This document shows positions 41,890 to 51,434 of a DNA stretch of 64,000 nucleotides, piece by piece. Under the pieces are notes generated by a model. It saw only the letters and a program-made list of their open reading frames with translations, was not told where the DNA came from and did no database searches. Position 1 is the first letter of the stretch. Each line of letters starts with the position of its first letter. The translations under genes were made by a program, and so were the position numbers. This DNA is from Haloarcula laminariae (lineage in GTDB: Archaea; Halobacteriota; Halobacteria; Halobacteriales; Haloarculaceae): the NCBI RefSeq assembly GCF_025457605.1, contig NZ_JAMZFY010000001.1, positions 1,612,001 through 1,676,000 of the forward strand, written 5' to 3'.

Positions 41890-42678
41890 ATGCACCGTCG
41901 CCATCTCGCTCTGTTGGCCGTGCTCGCGCTGGTCGCTCTGGCCGGCTGTACCGGCATTTTCGGACCCGAGGAGGTCGACGAGCAACAGCTGAACCAGAAC
42001 GCGAGCTACGACTGGGAGACGGAGACGAACGCCTCGATAACGCTGAATCGCAGCTCCTACCGTGCCGTGTACGACATCCCGGACAACTCCTCGTTTACCA
42101 TCTACAACCGGGACGACCTCGGCCGCGAGGAGAGCGTCCCGGTCAGCGCGCTGCGCTTTCGCTTCGACAACGGGACCGTCATCAGCGCCGCGAACTCCTC
42201 GCTGACGGCCCGCCAGACCGGTAGCTCGACCGTCATCGAGCTCCCCGACAACAGCAGCGGCCAGGTCGCCTACAGCGCGCCGCGCCAGGGCAAGTCCTTC
42301 GCGACGCCGGTGTACACCAGCGGCTACACCTACGAGGTGACGCTTCCGCCGGGTCGCCGGGTCGGCATCCCGCTGCTCTCGCAGGTGACGCCCGGCAACT
42401 ACGAGACCGACACGAACGCGACGACCGACCGGATGACCGTCACCTGGGACGAGCCGGTCGACTCGCAGTCGATACGGGTGCGGTTCTACCTGGAGCGTGA
42501 CCTCTACATCTTCGGCGGGCTCGCGGCTATCGCCACCGTCGTCGGCGTGGTCGGAACGCTGTACTACTGGCGCCAGCTCCAGGCGGTGCGACGCCGGCGA
42601 CAGGAGGCCGGCATCGACCTCGAAGAGGAGTACGAGGACGATTTCGACGACGACGGCCCGCCGCCGGGAATGCGCTGA
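41890..42678 (+). CDS. DUF5803 membrane-anchored lipoprotein
   Basis: A 262-aa protein. A Sec-type lipoprotein signal with LAGC (Cys20) starts the exported domain (about 21-195, rich in Asn/Ser/Thr with several N-x-S/T sites such as NASI, NRSS, NSSF). One transmembrane helix (about 198-218) is followed by a basic then acidic cytoplasmic tail. It therefore has both a lipid and a helix anchor. It follows DUF2110 by 3 bp. Confidence 0.82.
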   Translation: MHRRHLALLAVLALVALAGCTGIFGPEEVDEQQLNQNASYDWETETNASITLNRSSYRAVYDIPDNSSFTIYNRDDLGREESVPVSALRFRFDNGTVISAANSSLTARQTGSSTVIELPDNSSGQVAYSAPRQGKSFATPVYTSGYTYEVTLPPGRRVGIPLLSQVTPGNYETDTNATTDRMTVTWDEPVDSQSIRVRFYLERDLYIFGGLAAIATVVGVVGTLYYWRQLQAVRRRRQEAGIDLEEEYEDDFDDDGPPPGMR

Positions 42679-42731
42679 CAGCCGCTGTCGGTCACCGACG
42701 TATTATGTAATCTCGCGTAGTAGTTTCGCCC

Positions 42732-43196
42732 ATGCCGACGGAGACATACGGGCAGTGGATGGGGACGCCGATGGACGAGCGCGACATCGACCGGCTGCTG
42801 ACCGACACCGGCTGGGGCGTCCTCTCGCTGGCCCAGGGCGACGAACCGTACAGCATCCCCGTCTCGTTCGGGTACGACGGCGGTGACGTCTTTCTCGCGC
42901 TCATCCAGGACAGCCCGGAAAACACCAAGTTCGAGTTCGTCGAGGACGGGAAGCGGGCGCGCCTGCTCGTGACCGACGTCGACGGCCGCTTCGACTGGCA
43001 GTCCATCGGTGTAACGGGCACCGTGCGGGCGCTGGCCCGGGAGAGCGGTGACTGGGACCACGCCGTCGAGACGCTCGACGACAACGCCTGGTTCTCGACG
43101 GACTTCCAACGGGCCGACGGTATCGACGAGATAACGGTCTGGCGTCTGGCGGTCGACGAGGTGCGGGGGCTGGAAGTGCGAGAGGACGAGAACTGA
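42732..43196 (+). CDS. Pyridoxamine 5'-phosphate oxidase-like flavin-binding protein
   Basis: A 154-aa split-barrel protein. The fold signature GVLSLAQGDEPYSIPVSFGYDGGDVFLAL spans about 29-57. FMN or F420 binding is expected. Haloarchaeal members of this group are annotated as PPOX-class proteins without known substrate. Monocistronic. Confidence 0.83.
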   Translation: MPTETYGQWMGTPMDERDIDRLLTDTGWGVLSLAQGDEPYSIPVSFGYDGGDVFLALIQDSPENTKFEFVEDGKRARLLVTDVDGRFDWQSIGVTGTVRALARESGDWDHAVETLDDNAWFSTDFQRADGIDEITVWRLAVDEVRGLEVREDEN

Positions 43197-43294
43197 AACC
43201 GGCGGCTGTCTGTTCGGAAAAGCGTTCCCGGCGGCACAGTGTTCCAGTTTGGTACGGCCATCAGGGCGAGATAGCCGCCACTGGAATCCTATGA

Positions 43295-43726
<432 letters not shown>

Positions 43727-43833
43727 CCGGTACCAACGGCTCCGATACGCACTAGCTCGCAGGGCTACGCGTTCCGACCGAACAGAACGGCACTCCGGCC
43801 CTTTTCGAAACTACGAGCCCGACCGCAGTCCCG

Positions 43834-44322
43834 TCACAACAGCGCGACGCCGAGTACGGCGAGCAGTATCGAGCCGGTCAGCAGCGCCTGGGCGACGCTC
43901 GAAGCCAGCATGCCGGCGGTCGTGACCAGCGCCGCTTTGGCCCCCTTTCGGGCGTCCTGCTGGCGGTAGAACTCGACGAGGAACACGGTCGCGGCGACGC
44001 CGAGAATCATGACGAGCGGCCCGGTGAAGAAAAACAGCACCAGCCCGACCACGCCAGCGAGCAGCGCCGTCGCGTTCGAGGCCCCGCCGGCCCGGGCGCT
44101 GAGTGCGCCGCCGGCGAAGTCGACGACCCACGTCAGGACGCCGATGAGGACGAGCGCCGCGAGGAGGCCGGCCCCGGGCTCGCCGGTGGCGTACCAGTAG
44201 GTGAAGACGCCGGCGAGCGAGAGCAACGCGCCGGGGACCTGCGGGACGAGGCTACCGACGACGCCGGCGACGAGCAACAGGAAAGCGAGGACCACAAGCG
44301 CCGTATCGAGAGTGAGGAACAT
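43834..44322 (-). CDS. DUF456 membrane protein
   Basis: A 162-aa protein with five hydrophobic helices and the DUF456 features VGSLVPQVPGALLSLAG near the N-terminus and the GGALSARAGGASNATALLAGVVGLVLFF repeat-like region. This resembles glycine-zipper small membrane proteins. Function unknown. It follows tmcA on the same strand by 7 bp and may be co-transcribed. Confidence 0.85.
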   Translation of the reverse strand: MFLTLDTALVVLAFLLLVAGVVGSLVPQVPGALLSLAGVFTYWYATGEPGAGLLAALVLIGVLTWVVDFAGGALSARAGGASNATALLAGVVGLVLFFFTGPLVMILGVAATVFLVEFYRQQDARKGAKAALVTTAGMLASSVAQALLTGSILLAVLGVALL

Positions 44323-44329
44323 CGCGTGT

Positions 44330-46558
44330 CTACGACGGTTCGCCGTAGAGGCTGGTCAACGTTTCGACGCATCCGGCGAGGGCCTGCTTGCACTCGCGCT
44401 CGGAGACGAAGCCCATCTCCCGCGTGACTGCCGGCCAGGGGCGGGCCTGTAACACCTTCCGGACGAGCAGGCGCTCCTCGCGGGTCGATAGCGCCGACGG
44501 GTCGGCGGGCGCCACGAGGTGTCGGAGCGCGAGCCGTCGGAACGGGGCCGGGTTCGTATCGAGGATTGACGCGCCGCTGGGGACGCCCGCGACGAGGCGC
44601 CACTCCCAGGCGGAGAGGTCGGCGCTGGGCTCGGCGTCGGCGGCCCCGAGCGCGGCCCGGACCACGTCGGGGTCGGCGTCGGCCAGCGCGTCGGTCAGCG
44701 TGGCGCCGATGCGGTCACAGAACCACCCGGCGTGGCGGGTCGCGAGTTCGCGGCCGGCGTCGCTACAGGGGTCGAGCATGACCGCCGAGTACTCCCCGCT
44801 GCGGTCGTTTCGCGAGGTCGAGAGGTGACACGTCCGGTAGCCGTTTTCCCGCCAGAAGTCGAGGAGCTCGGGGGTGGCGCCAAACCCCACGCCCAGCCAG
44901 TCCACGCTGTCGGCGAACTCCCGGCGGACCTCGGTCAGCAACCGCGAGCCCAGCCCCCGCGAGCGGACGGCGCCGTGCGTGGCGATGCGGAGGACGCGCC
45001 GGCCGACGGGAACGCCGGCGTCCCCGTCCCGGAGCTGTGTGGTCAGCACGTCGGGGACCATGTTCCCCCGGACCCGCCCGCCCTCGTACATCCGCTCGCG
45101 CGTCTCGGCGGACAGCCCGCCCTCACGAGCCAGCAGCGCCACGGCGACGACGTGTCCCCGGTGGGTCAGCGCCCGCACGGTCAGGTTCGGCGCGTCCAGC
45201 AGCCGCGCGAGGTCGGTCGGCTCCGTCCGGTAGTGGGCCAGCACGAGCAGCCCGAATACCTCCCGGAGCAGGTGTTCGTCGGCGAGTAGCTCCGCGGACG
45301 TGAGCCCCCGGTACGTGACCGTCTCCGGCGTCGCGTCGGTGACCAGCGGCTCGACCGGCGGTCGGGCGTCTAGCAGCAGGGCGCGGAACGCCCACACCTC
45401 CACGGGGTCGGCGTCGGCGTACCGGATTGGCGCGGTCATCGACAGCTCTGTCACGGCGTGGTCACAGTCGTCGAGCCGGTCGCGGAACCGGACCGAAAAG
45501 CCCCGTCCGGCGCCCTCGTAGCCGTGGACGGTCGTGGTAAAGCCCACCGACGGCGCCGAGAGCAGCGCTTCGAGCCGTCGGACGGGCAGGGCCGCGGCCT
45601 CGTCGACGAGGACGACGTCCGGGTCGTCGGGCAGGTCGACCGCGCTGGCCGGCGGCTCGTAGCGGATGCGGCCATCGCCGGCCTCGCCCGTTCCCGCGAC
45701 CGTCAGCCGGTGTGGGGAGTCCGCACGGTCCCGCTCGACTGTACCACCGAGCGTCTCCAACAGCCCCGCGGCCCGGGTGAAAAGCTCCCCCGCGCTCCGG
45801 TACTGCGGGGCGGTCACCAGCACGTCCAGCCCCTCCCGGGCGAGGTTCGCCGCGGCCAGCCCCGCGGCGCTTGACTTGCCCCGGCCGCGGTCGGCCTCCA
45901 CGACAACGGCGTGGCCCGGCGAGGCGAGCGATTCGAGCGCGCGGACGGCGTCTCGCTGGTCGGCGCTGCGACAGGCCTCGTAGGTCGCGACTGGGAAGGC
46001 GTGGTCGGCAGGGGGGTCGGGCACCGACCGCGGGCGATGTGGCGGCGGGTCGGTCAGGCCAGATTTCTCGACGGTGTCGCTCTCGCCGACGGCGACGACG
46101 GCGACGCCGCGGTGGGCGCGGACGGTCTCGACCAGCCGACGGCGGAAGTGTCCGGTCACGGCCGAGCGGTCGAAGGGGGGCACTGCGAGCGAGGCGTCGA
46201 ACTCGTCCCGGCGGTCGGGCCACTCGTCGAGCGGCGGCGTCAACAGGAGTACCAGACCGCCCCCCGCGACGGCGCCCACGGCGGTTCCGAGGGCGTTGGG
46301 CCTGAGCTCGCGGTGGGCGTCGACGACGACGGCCGACTGCGTCCGACCCAGCAACTCGGCGGCGCGGCGCTGCTCGTGGCGCTCGCAACCGAGCACCGCT
46401 TCGGGGCCCAGGACCGTGGTGTCGTCGACCGGGATGTCGGTGGCGCCGAGCGCCGCTGCCGCCCGGTCCCGGGTCGCGTCCGGGTCGCCGGCCAGGACGA
46501 GCACCCGACGCTCGTCGGCTCGCTCCGCCTCGGCGCGCAACGCCCGGGCCAGTTCCAT
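44330..46558 (-). CDS. tmcA: tRNA(Met) cytidine acetyltransferase TmcA
   Basis: A 742-aa multidomain protein. The N-terminal DUF1726 region is followed by a helicase-like ATPase domain (Walker A EADRGRGKSS, about 225-234; Walker B VVLVDEAAALP). The GNAT domain has GRRVLRIATHGAVRSRGLGSRLL and the C-terminal tRNA-binding part follows. It makes ac4C in tRNA and in archaeal rRNA. The start is the ATG at 46558 (MELARALRAEA), as a longer frame has no family-like N-terminus. Length fits archaeal TmcA. Confidence 0.94.
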   Translation of the reverse strand: MELARALRAEAERADERRVLVLAGDPDATRDRAAAALGATDIPVDDTTVLGPEAVLGCERHEQRRAAELLGRTQSAVVVDAHRELRPNALGTAVGAVAGGGLVLLLTPPLDEWPDRRDEFDASLAVPPFDRSAVTGHFRRRLVETVRAHRGVAVVAVGESDTVEKSGLTDPPPHRPRSVPDPPADHAFPVATYEACRSADQRDAVRALESLASPGHAVVVEADRGRGKSSAAGLAAANLAREGLDVLVTAPQYRSAGELFTRAAGLLETLGGTVERDRADSPHRLTVAGTGEAGDGRIRYEPPASAVDLPDDPDVVLVDEAAALPVRRLEALLSAPSVGFTTTVHGYEGAGRGFSVRFRDRLDDCDHAVTELSMTAPIRYADADPVEVWAFRALLLDARPPVEPLVTDATPETVTYRGLTSAELLADEHLLREVFGLLVLAHYRTEPTDLARLLDAPNLTVRALTHRGHVVAVALLAREGGLSAETRERMYEGGRVRGNMVPDVLTTQLRDGDAGVPVGRRVLRIATHGAVRSRGLGSRLLTEVRREFADSVDWLGVGFGATPELLDFWRENGYRTCHLSTSRNDRSGEYSAVMLDPCSDAGRELATRHAGWFCDRIGATLTDALADADPDVVRAALGAADAEPSADLSAWEWRLVAGVPSGASILDTNPAPFRRLALRHLVAPADPSALSTREERLLVRKVLQARPWPAVTREMGFVSERECKQALAGCVETLTSLYGEPS

Positions 46559-46754
46559 ACCGGTTCTGGATCCCGGGAGCGTATTGAACTGACGGAACCG
46601 ACGAACGGCGCGCCGGGCCGTTTGGGGGATGGGGAGCCCGGTCGAGCCCACAGCCCGACGGATTCCCCGCTCTCAGTGGCGGATACAGCCCGGATACCGA
46701 CCGGTAACAGCCGGGTCGCTAGGGTTTTACCCCGCGGCATCGAAACTCCGCGCA

Positions 46755-47195
46755 ATGCCACAGGTCGTGGTCCCGGTCCGCTATCCGCTGACGAAAGACT
46801 CCAGACGGACGCTGGCCGAGGCGATCAAGATAGCCGAGGAGGAAGACGCCGACCTCACGGTCCTCCACGTCAACCTCTATCAGAACAGCACGCGCGTGTC
46901 GCGGGCGGCGCTGAAACGGGCCGTCGAGGAGCAGTTCGGACACGTCCCTCGGAGCCGGTATATCGTCAGGTCGGGGATGCTCGTCGAGGAGACCATCCTC
47001 GACGAGGTCGCGGCGAACGAGGCCGACGTGGTCGTCATCGGCACGAAACAGGCCAGCCGCTGGCGGAAGATGATACGTCGCCTCGTCGACGACCCCGACA
47101 TCGAGCGGTTCCTCCGCGAGGAGCTCGACTGTGACATCGTCACCGTCAGCCCCACCGGGGCGCCGCGTCACTCGCCGTCCGCGTCGGAGGACTGA
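46755..47195 (+). CDS. UspA-type universal stress protein
   Basis: A 146-aa single-domain USP: VVVPVRYPLTKDSRRTLAEAI at the N-terminus, LTVLHVN, and VVIGTKQASRWRKMIRRLV. The ATP-binding pattern GxxGx9GS/T is not present (IGTKQASRW), so it probably does not bind ATP. Its 3' end overlaps the convergent mscS by 28 bp. A TTTTACC TATA candidate lies about 25 bp upstream. Confidence 0.86.
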   Translation: MPQVVVPVRYPLTKDSRRTLAEAIKIAEEEDADLTVLHVNLYQNSTRVSRAALKRAVEEQFGHVPRSRYIVRSGMLVEETILDEVAANEADVVVIGTKQASRWRKMIRRLVDDPDIERFLREELDCDIVTVSPTGAPRHSPSASED

Positions 47196-48199
47196 GGCCC
47201 GTCCGGGTCGAACCGCGCGTCCGTCTCCACCGCCGGCTGGTCGGCCATCGAGACCGACATCGCGCCGCTGGTCTCGTCGAAGTGCAGGTGTGAGTGCGGG
47301 TAGGCGAACTCCACGTCGGCGTCCTCGACCAGGCCGGCGAGATTGGTCTGGACCTTCGAGCGAGCCGCGAGCAGTTTGTACGGTTCAGTCACCCAGTAGC
47401 GCAGCGTCAGCAGGACCCCGTGGTCGCCGTACTCGTTGATGTAGGCCGTCGGCGCCGCGGGGTAGCGGGCCGCGCCGACGCGGATGTCCGGGCCGCCGCC
47501 GATGACGTTGTCGACCTGCCGGGCCGCCCGCTCTATGAGCTTCCGGGCCTCGTCGATGTCGCTCTCGTAGGTGACCAGCACGTCCAGCGAGAGCCGCGTC
47601 CGGGGGTCCTCGGCGGAGTAGTTGATGACGTCCCGGTCCCGCATCGTCCCGTTCGGGATGACCAGAAACGAGTTGTCGAGGGTGAATATCTTGGTGTGTC
47701 GCAGCGTGATGTCCTCGACGAAGCCGCGCTGGTCACGGTCGGCCAACTCCACCATGTCGCCGATCTCGTAGGGCTGGTCGGCGAGCAGGAAGACCCCGGA
47801 GATGAAGCTCCCGACGATGGGGGCGACGACGACACCGACCACCGCGGAGAAGACGGCGACCGATATCCCGATGTCTCGGATTTGGAGCCCCCAGACGCCC
47901 ATAATCGAGAGGAGGGCGAGCAGGTAGACCGCGACGCGGATGCCCCGAAGCGCCGTCCGGGTGAGACTCGGCCGGCGGAACCACTGGGCGATGCGCCGAC
48001 CGAACAGCCGGACGACGAGCCGTGAGATGCCCCACGCAAGCGCGAGGATGATGGCGGTGGTGACCACCCGGGCGAGCCACGGGTCGATAGTGAACGGGAG
48101 CCACGAGACGAGCGTCTGGGTCAGGTCCGACGGCTGTCCGGTCCCGGCCGATGTCGTGGTCTGCAGAGGCCCCAACAGCAAGACGTGACCGGGATGCAT
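47168..48199 (-). CDS. Small-conductance mechanosensitive channel (MscS family)
   Basis: A 343-aa membrane protein. Three or four N-terminal helices lead into the pore helix and the MscS beta domain (FSAVVGVVVAPIVGSFISG, then YEIGDMVELADRDQRGFVEDITLRHTKI, about 145-190). It releases osmolytes on hypo-osmotic shock, relevant for a halophile. The C-terminal tail is acidic. Convergent with UspA. Confidence 0.92.
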   Translation of the reverse strand: MHPGHVLLLGPLQTTTSAGTGQPSDLTQTLVSWLPFTIDPWLARVVTTAIILALAWGISRLVVRLFGRRIAQWFRRPSLTRTALRGIRVAVYLLALLSIMGVWGLQIRDIGISVAVFSAVVGVVVAPIVGSFISGVFLLADQPYEIGDMVELADRDQRGFVEDITLRHTKIFTLDNSFLVIPNGTMRDRDVINYSAEDPRTRLSLDVLVTYESDIDEARKLIERAARQVDNVIGGGPDIRVGAARYPAAPTAYINEYGDHGVLLTLRYWVTEPYKLLAARSKVQTNLAGLVEDADVEFAYPHSHLHFDETSGAMSVSMADQPAVETDARFDPDGPQSSDADGE

Positions 48200-48276
48200 G
48201 GAACACAGTGGTGGGCACGGCGAGAAAAGCGTTCCCCCTCGAAAAAGGCAAACGGTGGGCCCTCCAACATCGGTCC

Positions 48277-49023
48277 GTGCCCACTACCGACAGTCAGACA
48301 CCGCAGTTCGAGGTGACCGACGACACCGTCGACGTCGATACGCTCGTCGTCGGCTTCACCGAGTACGGCCTGGCCGGTCTCACGGCCGTGGACTATCTCA
48401 CAGACCAACTGGAGATGCGACAGGCGGGCCACCTCGTGGCCGCTGGCCCGCCCAGCATCACGCCCTTCGAGGGGGGCGTCCCGCGCCACCACACGCGGCT
48501 CCACGTCGACGAGGAGCGCTCGCTGGGCGTGGTGGTCGGCGAGCGAATGGTGCCCGTCGACGGGGCGGCCGGGGTCGCGGACGCCCTCGCCGGACTCGCC
48601 GACCGATTGGCCCCCGAGAGTATCACCGTCCTCACCGGCGTCCCGGTCGCCCACGGCCCCGACGACCACGTCCCCTTCTACATCGCGACCGAGGACTACC
48701 GCGACCGCTTCCTCGCCGACACCGACATCCGGCCGATGGGGAACGGCTTCCTCGACGGCGTCCCGGCCGAACTGGTGGCGGGCGGCATCGGCGACGACGA
48801 GCGACCCGTCGGGGTGTTCACGACGCCGGCCCACCCCCAGGCGCCGGACGCGGCTGCGGCGATTCGCCTGCTCGAAGCGCTGACCGAGGCCCACGAGTTC
48901 GACGTGGACACGGGGCCGCTGGAGACGTTCGCCGCCACCGTCGAGGCACAGTACCGTGCCCTGGCCGAACGCATCGAAGCGGCGGACGAACGGACCATGC
49001 CGGACGACCGAATGTACATGTGA
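48277..49023 (+). CDS. PAC2 family protein
   Basis: A 248-aa protein starting with GTG (MPTTDSQTPQFEV). Features are GFTEYGLAGLTAVDYLTDQLEM, SITPFEGGVPRHHTRL and a C-terminal helical tail (EAQYRALAERIEAAD). PAC2 proteins resemble eukaryotic proteasome assembly chaperone 2; in archaea the role is unproven. The region after it (49024-49137) is AT rich with a hairpin. Confidence 0.86.
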   Translation: MPTTDSQTPQFEVTDDTVDVDTLVVGFTEYGLAGLTAVDYLTDQLEMRQAGHLVAAGPPSITPFEGGVPRHHTRLHVDEERSLGVVVGERMVPVDGAAGVADALAGLADRLAPESITVLTGVPVAHGPDDHVPFYIATEDYRDRFLADTDIRPMGNGFLDGVPAELVAGGIGDDERPVGVFTTPAHPQAPDAAAAIRLLEALTEAHEFDVDTGPLETFAATVEAQYRALAERIEAADERTMPDDRMYM

Positions 49024-49057
49024 GTGTGGTTATCACTCGAAATATATCGATTATTAT

Positions 49058-49070
49058 CCCACGATGTGGG
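49058..49070. terminator. Hairpin after the PAC2 gene
   Basis: CCCAC-GAT-GTGGG forms a perfect 5-bp stem with a 3-nt loop, 35 bp after the PAC2 stop in an AT-rich stretch. It may act as a transcription end or be the trace of a small inserted element. Confidence 0.35.
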
Positions 49071-49103
49071 GATTCTACGTGAATAATTAAACAGACTGCC
49101 AAC

Positions 49104-49112
49104 ACTTATTTG
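49104..49112 (+). promoter_or_regulatory. TATA box of the zinc-ribbon gene
   Basis: ACTTATTTG lies 26-34 nt before the ATG at 49138. Confidence 0.5.
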
Positions 49113-49137
49113 ACTGTTCGGCCCCTCCGAGTAAACG

Positions 49138-49335
49138 ATGACTTCCACCGTCCCCGCGAACGCGACCGCCACCGCACCGCCCCCGGAGAGCCGCCAGAAG
49201 ACGATGCTGTTCTGCCCGTCCTGTGGTCACGAGAGCTCGGTCACCGGCGACTGGAACGTAGAGCAGACCGACGACGGACACGCTTACCGGTGTCCCTGGT
49301 GTCACACGGTAATCAGCAGCCGCCCCGGGAACTAA
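49138..49335 (+). CDS. Small zinc-ribbon protein
   Basis: A 65-aa protein. A low-complexity Thr/Ala/Pro N-terminus (1-22) precedes a zinc ribbon with CPSC (about 26-29) and CPWC (about 52-55). Haloarchaea-specific family, unknown function. Its TAA stop overlaps the TAG of the convergent eIF2B-like gene. Confidence 0.78.
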   Translation: MTSTVPANATATAPPPESRQKTMLFCPSCGHESSVTGDWNVEQTDDGHAYRCPWCHTVISSRPGN

Positions 49336-50186
49336 CTCACTTTGCGGATCTCTTTGTCGGTGATAATCGAGTCCAGTAGCGACAGCGGCGTCGCGTCGTA
49401 GGCCGGGTTCCCGACGGTGAACTCGTCGGCCGGTTCGCGATGGACCTCCGAGGGGGAGCGGACGTCGTTCTCGAAGGCGAAGGCGCCGTCGACGAACTTC
49501 GAGTCGCCGCCGATGGCTGTCATGGGAACGTCCTCACGGGCGGCCGTCGCCGCCAGCGGATACGTGCCGATGCGGTTGTACAGCGTCTCGTCGACGATAC
49601 AGTCGATGCCGACGACCACCCGGTCGGCCTCGGGGAGATAGTGGCCCGAGGCCGCATCGACCAGCAGCGTCACCTCGACCTCGTCCATGGCGCCGAGCTT
49701 CCGCGCCATCTTCCGGCCCAGATACCGCGGCCGGGACTCGGAGACGTACACCTCGAAGGACGCGCCGTCGTCGACCGCCGCCTCGATGGCCGCGAGCACC
49801 GTCGTGGAGAAGTCGTGGGTGAAGAGGACGTCTTCGTCGGCGAGCTCTTCCGCCGCCCGCTGGGCGGCGCGGTCCTTGGCGGCCTCCACGTCGCTGACCA
49901 CGCGGTCGATGGCCTCGACGGTCAGCCCCTTGGCCGTCGAGACGTCCTCGGGGTCGGCGTCGGTGACGGTGTCGATTATCTCCTGTTGGGTGGTGTGCAA
50001 CGACGCGTGGGACCGGTTGGCCCGCCGCAGCGCGCGGCTGTTTCGCTCCAGCGTCCGGACGTACTCCTCGACGGTCGGGAACTCGCGGTCGGTCAGTTCC
50101 CGCAGCGCCGTCGCTGCCTTGACCGCGACGACAGAGGAGCTGTGGGTCTGCATCTCCTCTATCTCCGCGACTGTCTCGTCGATCAT
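49332..50186 (-). CDS. eIF2B-like protein (ribose-1,5-bisphosphate isomerase family)
   Basis: A 284-aa protein with an N-terminal helical domain (about 1-105) and a Rossmann-like C-terminal domain. Family marks are SESRPRYLGRKMA (about 149-161), VDAASGHYL and VVVGIDCIVDETLYNRIGT with the catalytic-type Asp195. The Cys of true ribose-1,5-bisphosphate isomerases (THCHS in the Thermococcus enzyme) is replaced: the motif reads FTHDFSTT with Asp125. So R15P isomerase activity is doubtful and a regulatory or other sugar-phosphate role is possible. Next upstream are PfkB and aldolase genes on the same strand. Confidence 0.82.
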   Translation of the reverse strand: MIDETVAEIEEMQTHSSSVVAVKAATALRELTDREFPTVEEYVRTLERNSRALRRANRSHASLHTTQQEIIDTVTDADPEDVSTAKGLTVEAIDRVVSDVEAAKDRAAQRAAEELADEDVLFTHDFSTTVLAAIEAAVDDGASFEVYVSESRPRYLGRKMARKLGAMDEVEVTLLVDAASGHYLPEADRVVVGIDCIVDETLYNRIGTYPLAATAAREDVPMTAIGGDSKFVDGAFAFENDVRSPSEVHREPADEFTVGNPAYDATPLSLLDSIITDKEIRKVS

Positions 50187-50324
50187 ACCGGAGATGGCAC
50201 CTGCGTGGATATGTGTTTTCCCCTCGCCCGCTAGCAGTCCGCGGCCGTTGTGCGCCCGGGAACACCGACGCCGTCGAGACGGGCGGTCGGGAAGTCCCGC
50301 CGAGTCAGTCGAGCACTCGGCGAC

Positions 50325-51434
50325 TCAGAACTTCGCCATGTAGTCGTCGACGAACGAGCGAACCTCGTCGAGCGACGGCTGGTCGGCGGTGCGGACGAAG
50401 TGGCCGGCGACGGCGTTGCCGACGACGACCGCGGCCGCGGGGTCGAGCCCCGAGATGCGGGCCAGCGCGAGGCCGGCGTTGAAGTGGTCGCCGGAGCTCG
50501 TGGTCATCTCCGGTTCGTCGACCGCCGGGACCGAGACGCGCTCGGTGCCGTCAGCGGTGACGACGACCGAGTGGTCGATGCCGTGGCCGACGAACCACGT
50601 CGGTTCGAGCGCGTCGAAGACTGCCTCGGCGGCGGCCGCGAACTCGCGGTCGGCCTCGCCGGCGTAGGCGTCGGCCAGCACGTCCGTCTCGGCGCGGTTG
50701 GCCGAGACGACGACGTCCGTCACGTCCGTCAGTTCGCCGATGGCCGCGCGTCCCGAGCGCAGTCGGTCGGCGTCGAGCTTCCGGACGTCGCCGGGGTCGA
50801 CGAGCACCGTCTCGGGCGGGGCGTCGATGTCCGCCCAGCGGTCCCGGAGACCGGTCAGCACGGTCGGGATTCTGGGCGTCTCGGACCAGTACCCCACGCC
50901 CAGCAGCGCGGCGCCGTCGAGGCGGTCGACGAGCCGGTCGTGACCGAAGCGGTCGTCGAGGCCGTCCCAGTCGAGCGCCATCGTGTCGCCGATTTCGGTC
51001 AGCATCAGCTTCCCGTCGTCGAACTCGACGGCGTCGGTGACGCCGGGCTCGCCCAGCGTGACGAGGTCGTAGTCGCCGAACTCCCGCTCGAACGTCTCGC
51101 GGACCGGGTCGCCGTACATCCCGACGAGCGTCGGCGAGAAGTCCCAGGTGCCGAAGGCGCGCGCCAGGTGGCAGGTGTGGCCCCCCGTTCGGCGGCCGTC
51201 TTCGAGCCACTCGTAGGAGAGCGAGCTTCCGGCCTCGACCGACCGGTCGAGGCGGTCGCGAAAGTCCGCGAGCCGTGGCAGCCGCTCGTAGCTCGTCGGG
51301 TCGGTGCGGTCGGCGACGACCTCGCGGACGCGGTCGAGGTAGCCGTCGAAACCGAACACGACGCGACGGGGGCCGATGTCGTCGGGAAGCTGCTCGCTGG
51401 CGGTGTCGGCGGCTCGCCGTGTCCCGCCCTCCAT
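50325..51434 (-). CDS. PfkB-family carbohydrate kinase
   Basis: A 369-aa ribokinase-fold protein. The C-terminal anion-hole motif reads TTSSGDHFNAGLALARISG, with the catalytic Asp (about 329). VVSANRAETDVL (about 236-247) resembles the PfkB N-x-x-E motif. The substrate is not evident: phosphofructokinase or ribose-1-phosphate kinase are both possible. It starts at the base after the aldolase stop, so the two are one operon. It has a 20-residue N-terminal extension. Confidence 0.85.
   Translation of the reverse strand: MEGGTRRAADTASEQLPDDIGPRRVVFGFDGYLDRVREVVADRTDPTSYERLPRLADFRDRLDRSVEAGSSLSYEWLEDGRRTGGHTCHLARAFGTWDFSPTLVGMYGDPVRETFEREFGDYDLVTLGEPGVTDAVEFDDGKLMLTEIGDTMALDWDGLDDRFGHDRLVDRLDGAALLGVGYWSETPRIPTVLTGLRDRWADIDAPPETVLVDPGDVRKLDADRLRSGRAAIGELTDVTDVVVSANRAETDVLADAYAGEADREFAAAAEAVFDALEPTWFVGHGIDHSVVVTADGTERVSVPAVDEPEMTTSSGDHFNAGLALARISGLDPAAAVVVGNAVAGHFVRTADQPSLDEVRSFVDDYMAKF

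Noticed and set aside
46629-46754. N-terminal extension of the UspA protein
   Set aside because: The extension is basic and unlike the family. The ATG at 46755 gives the normal USP start.
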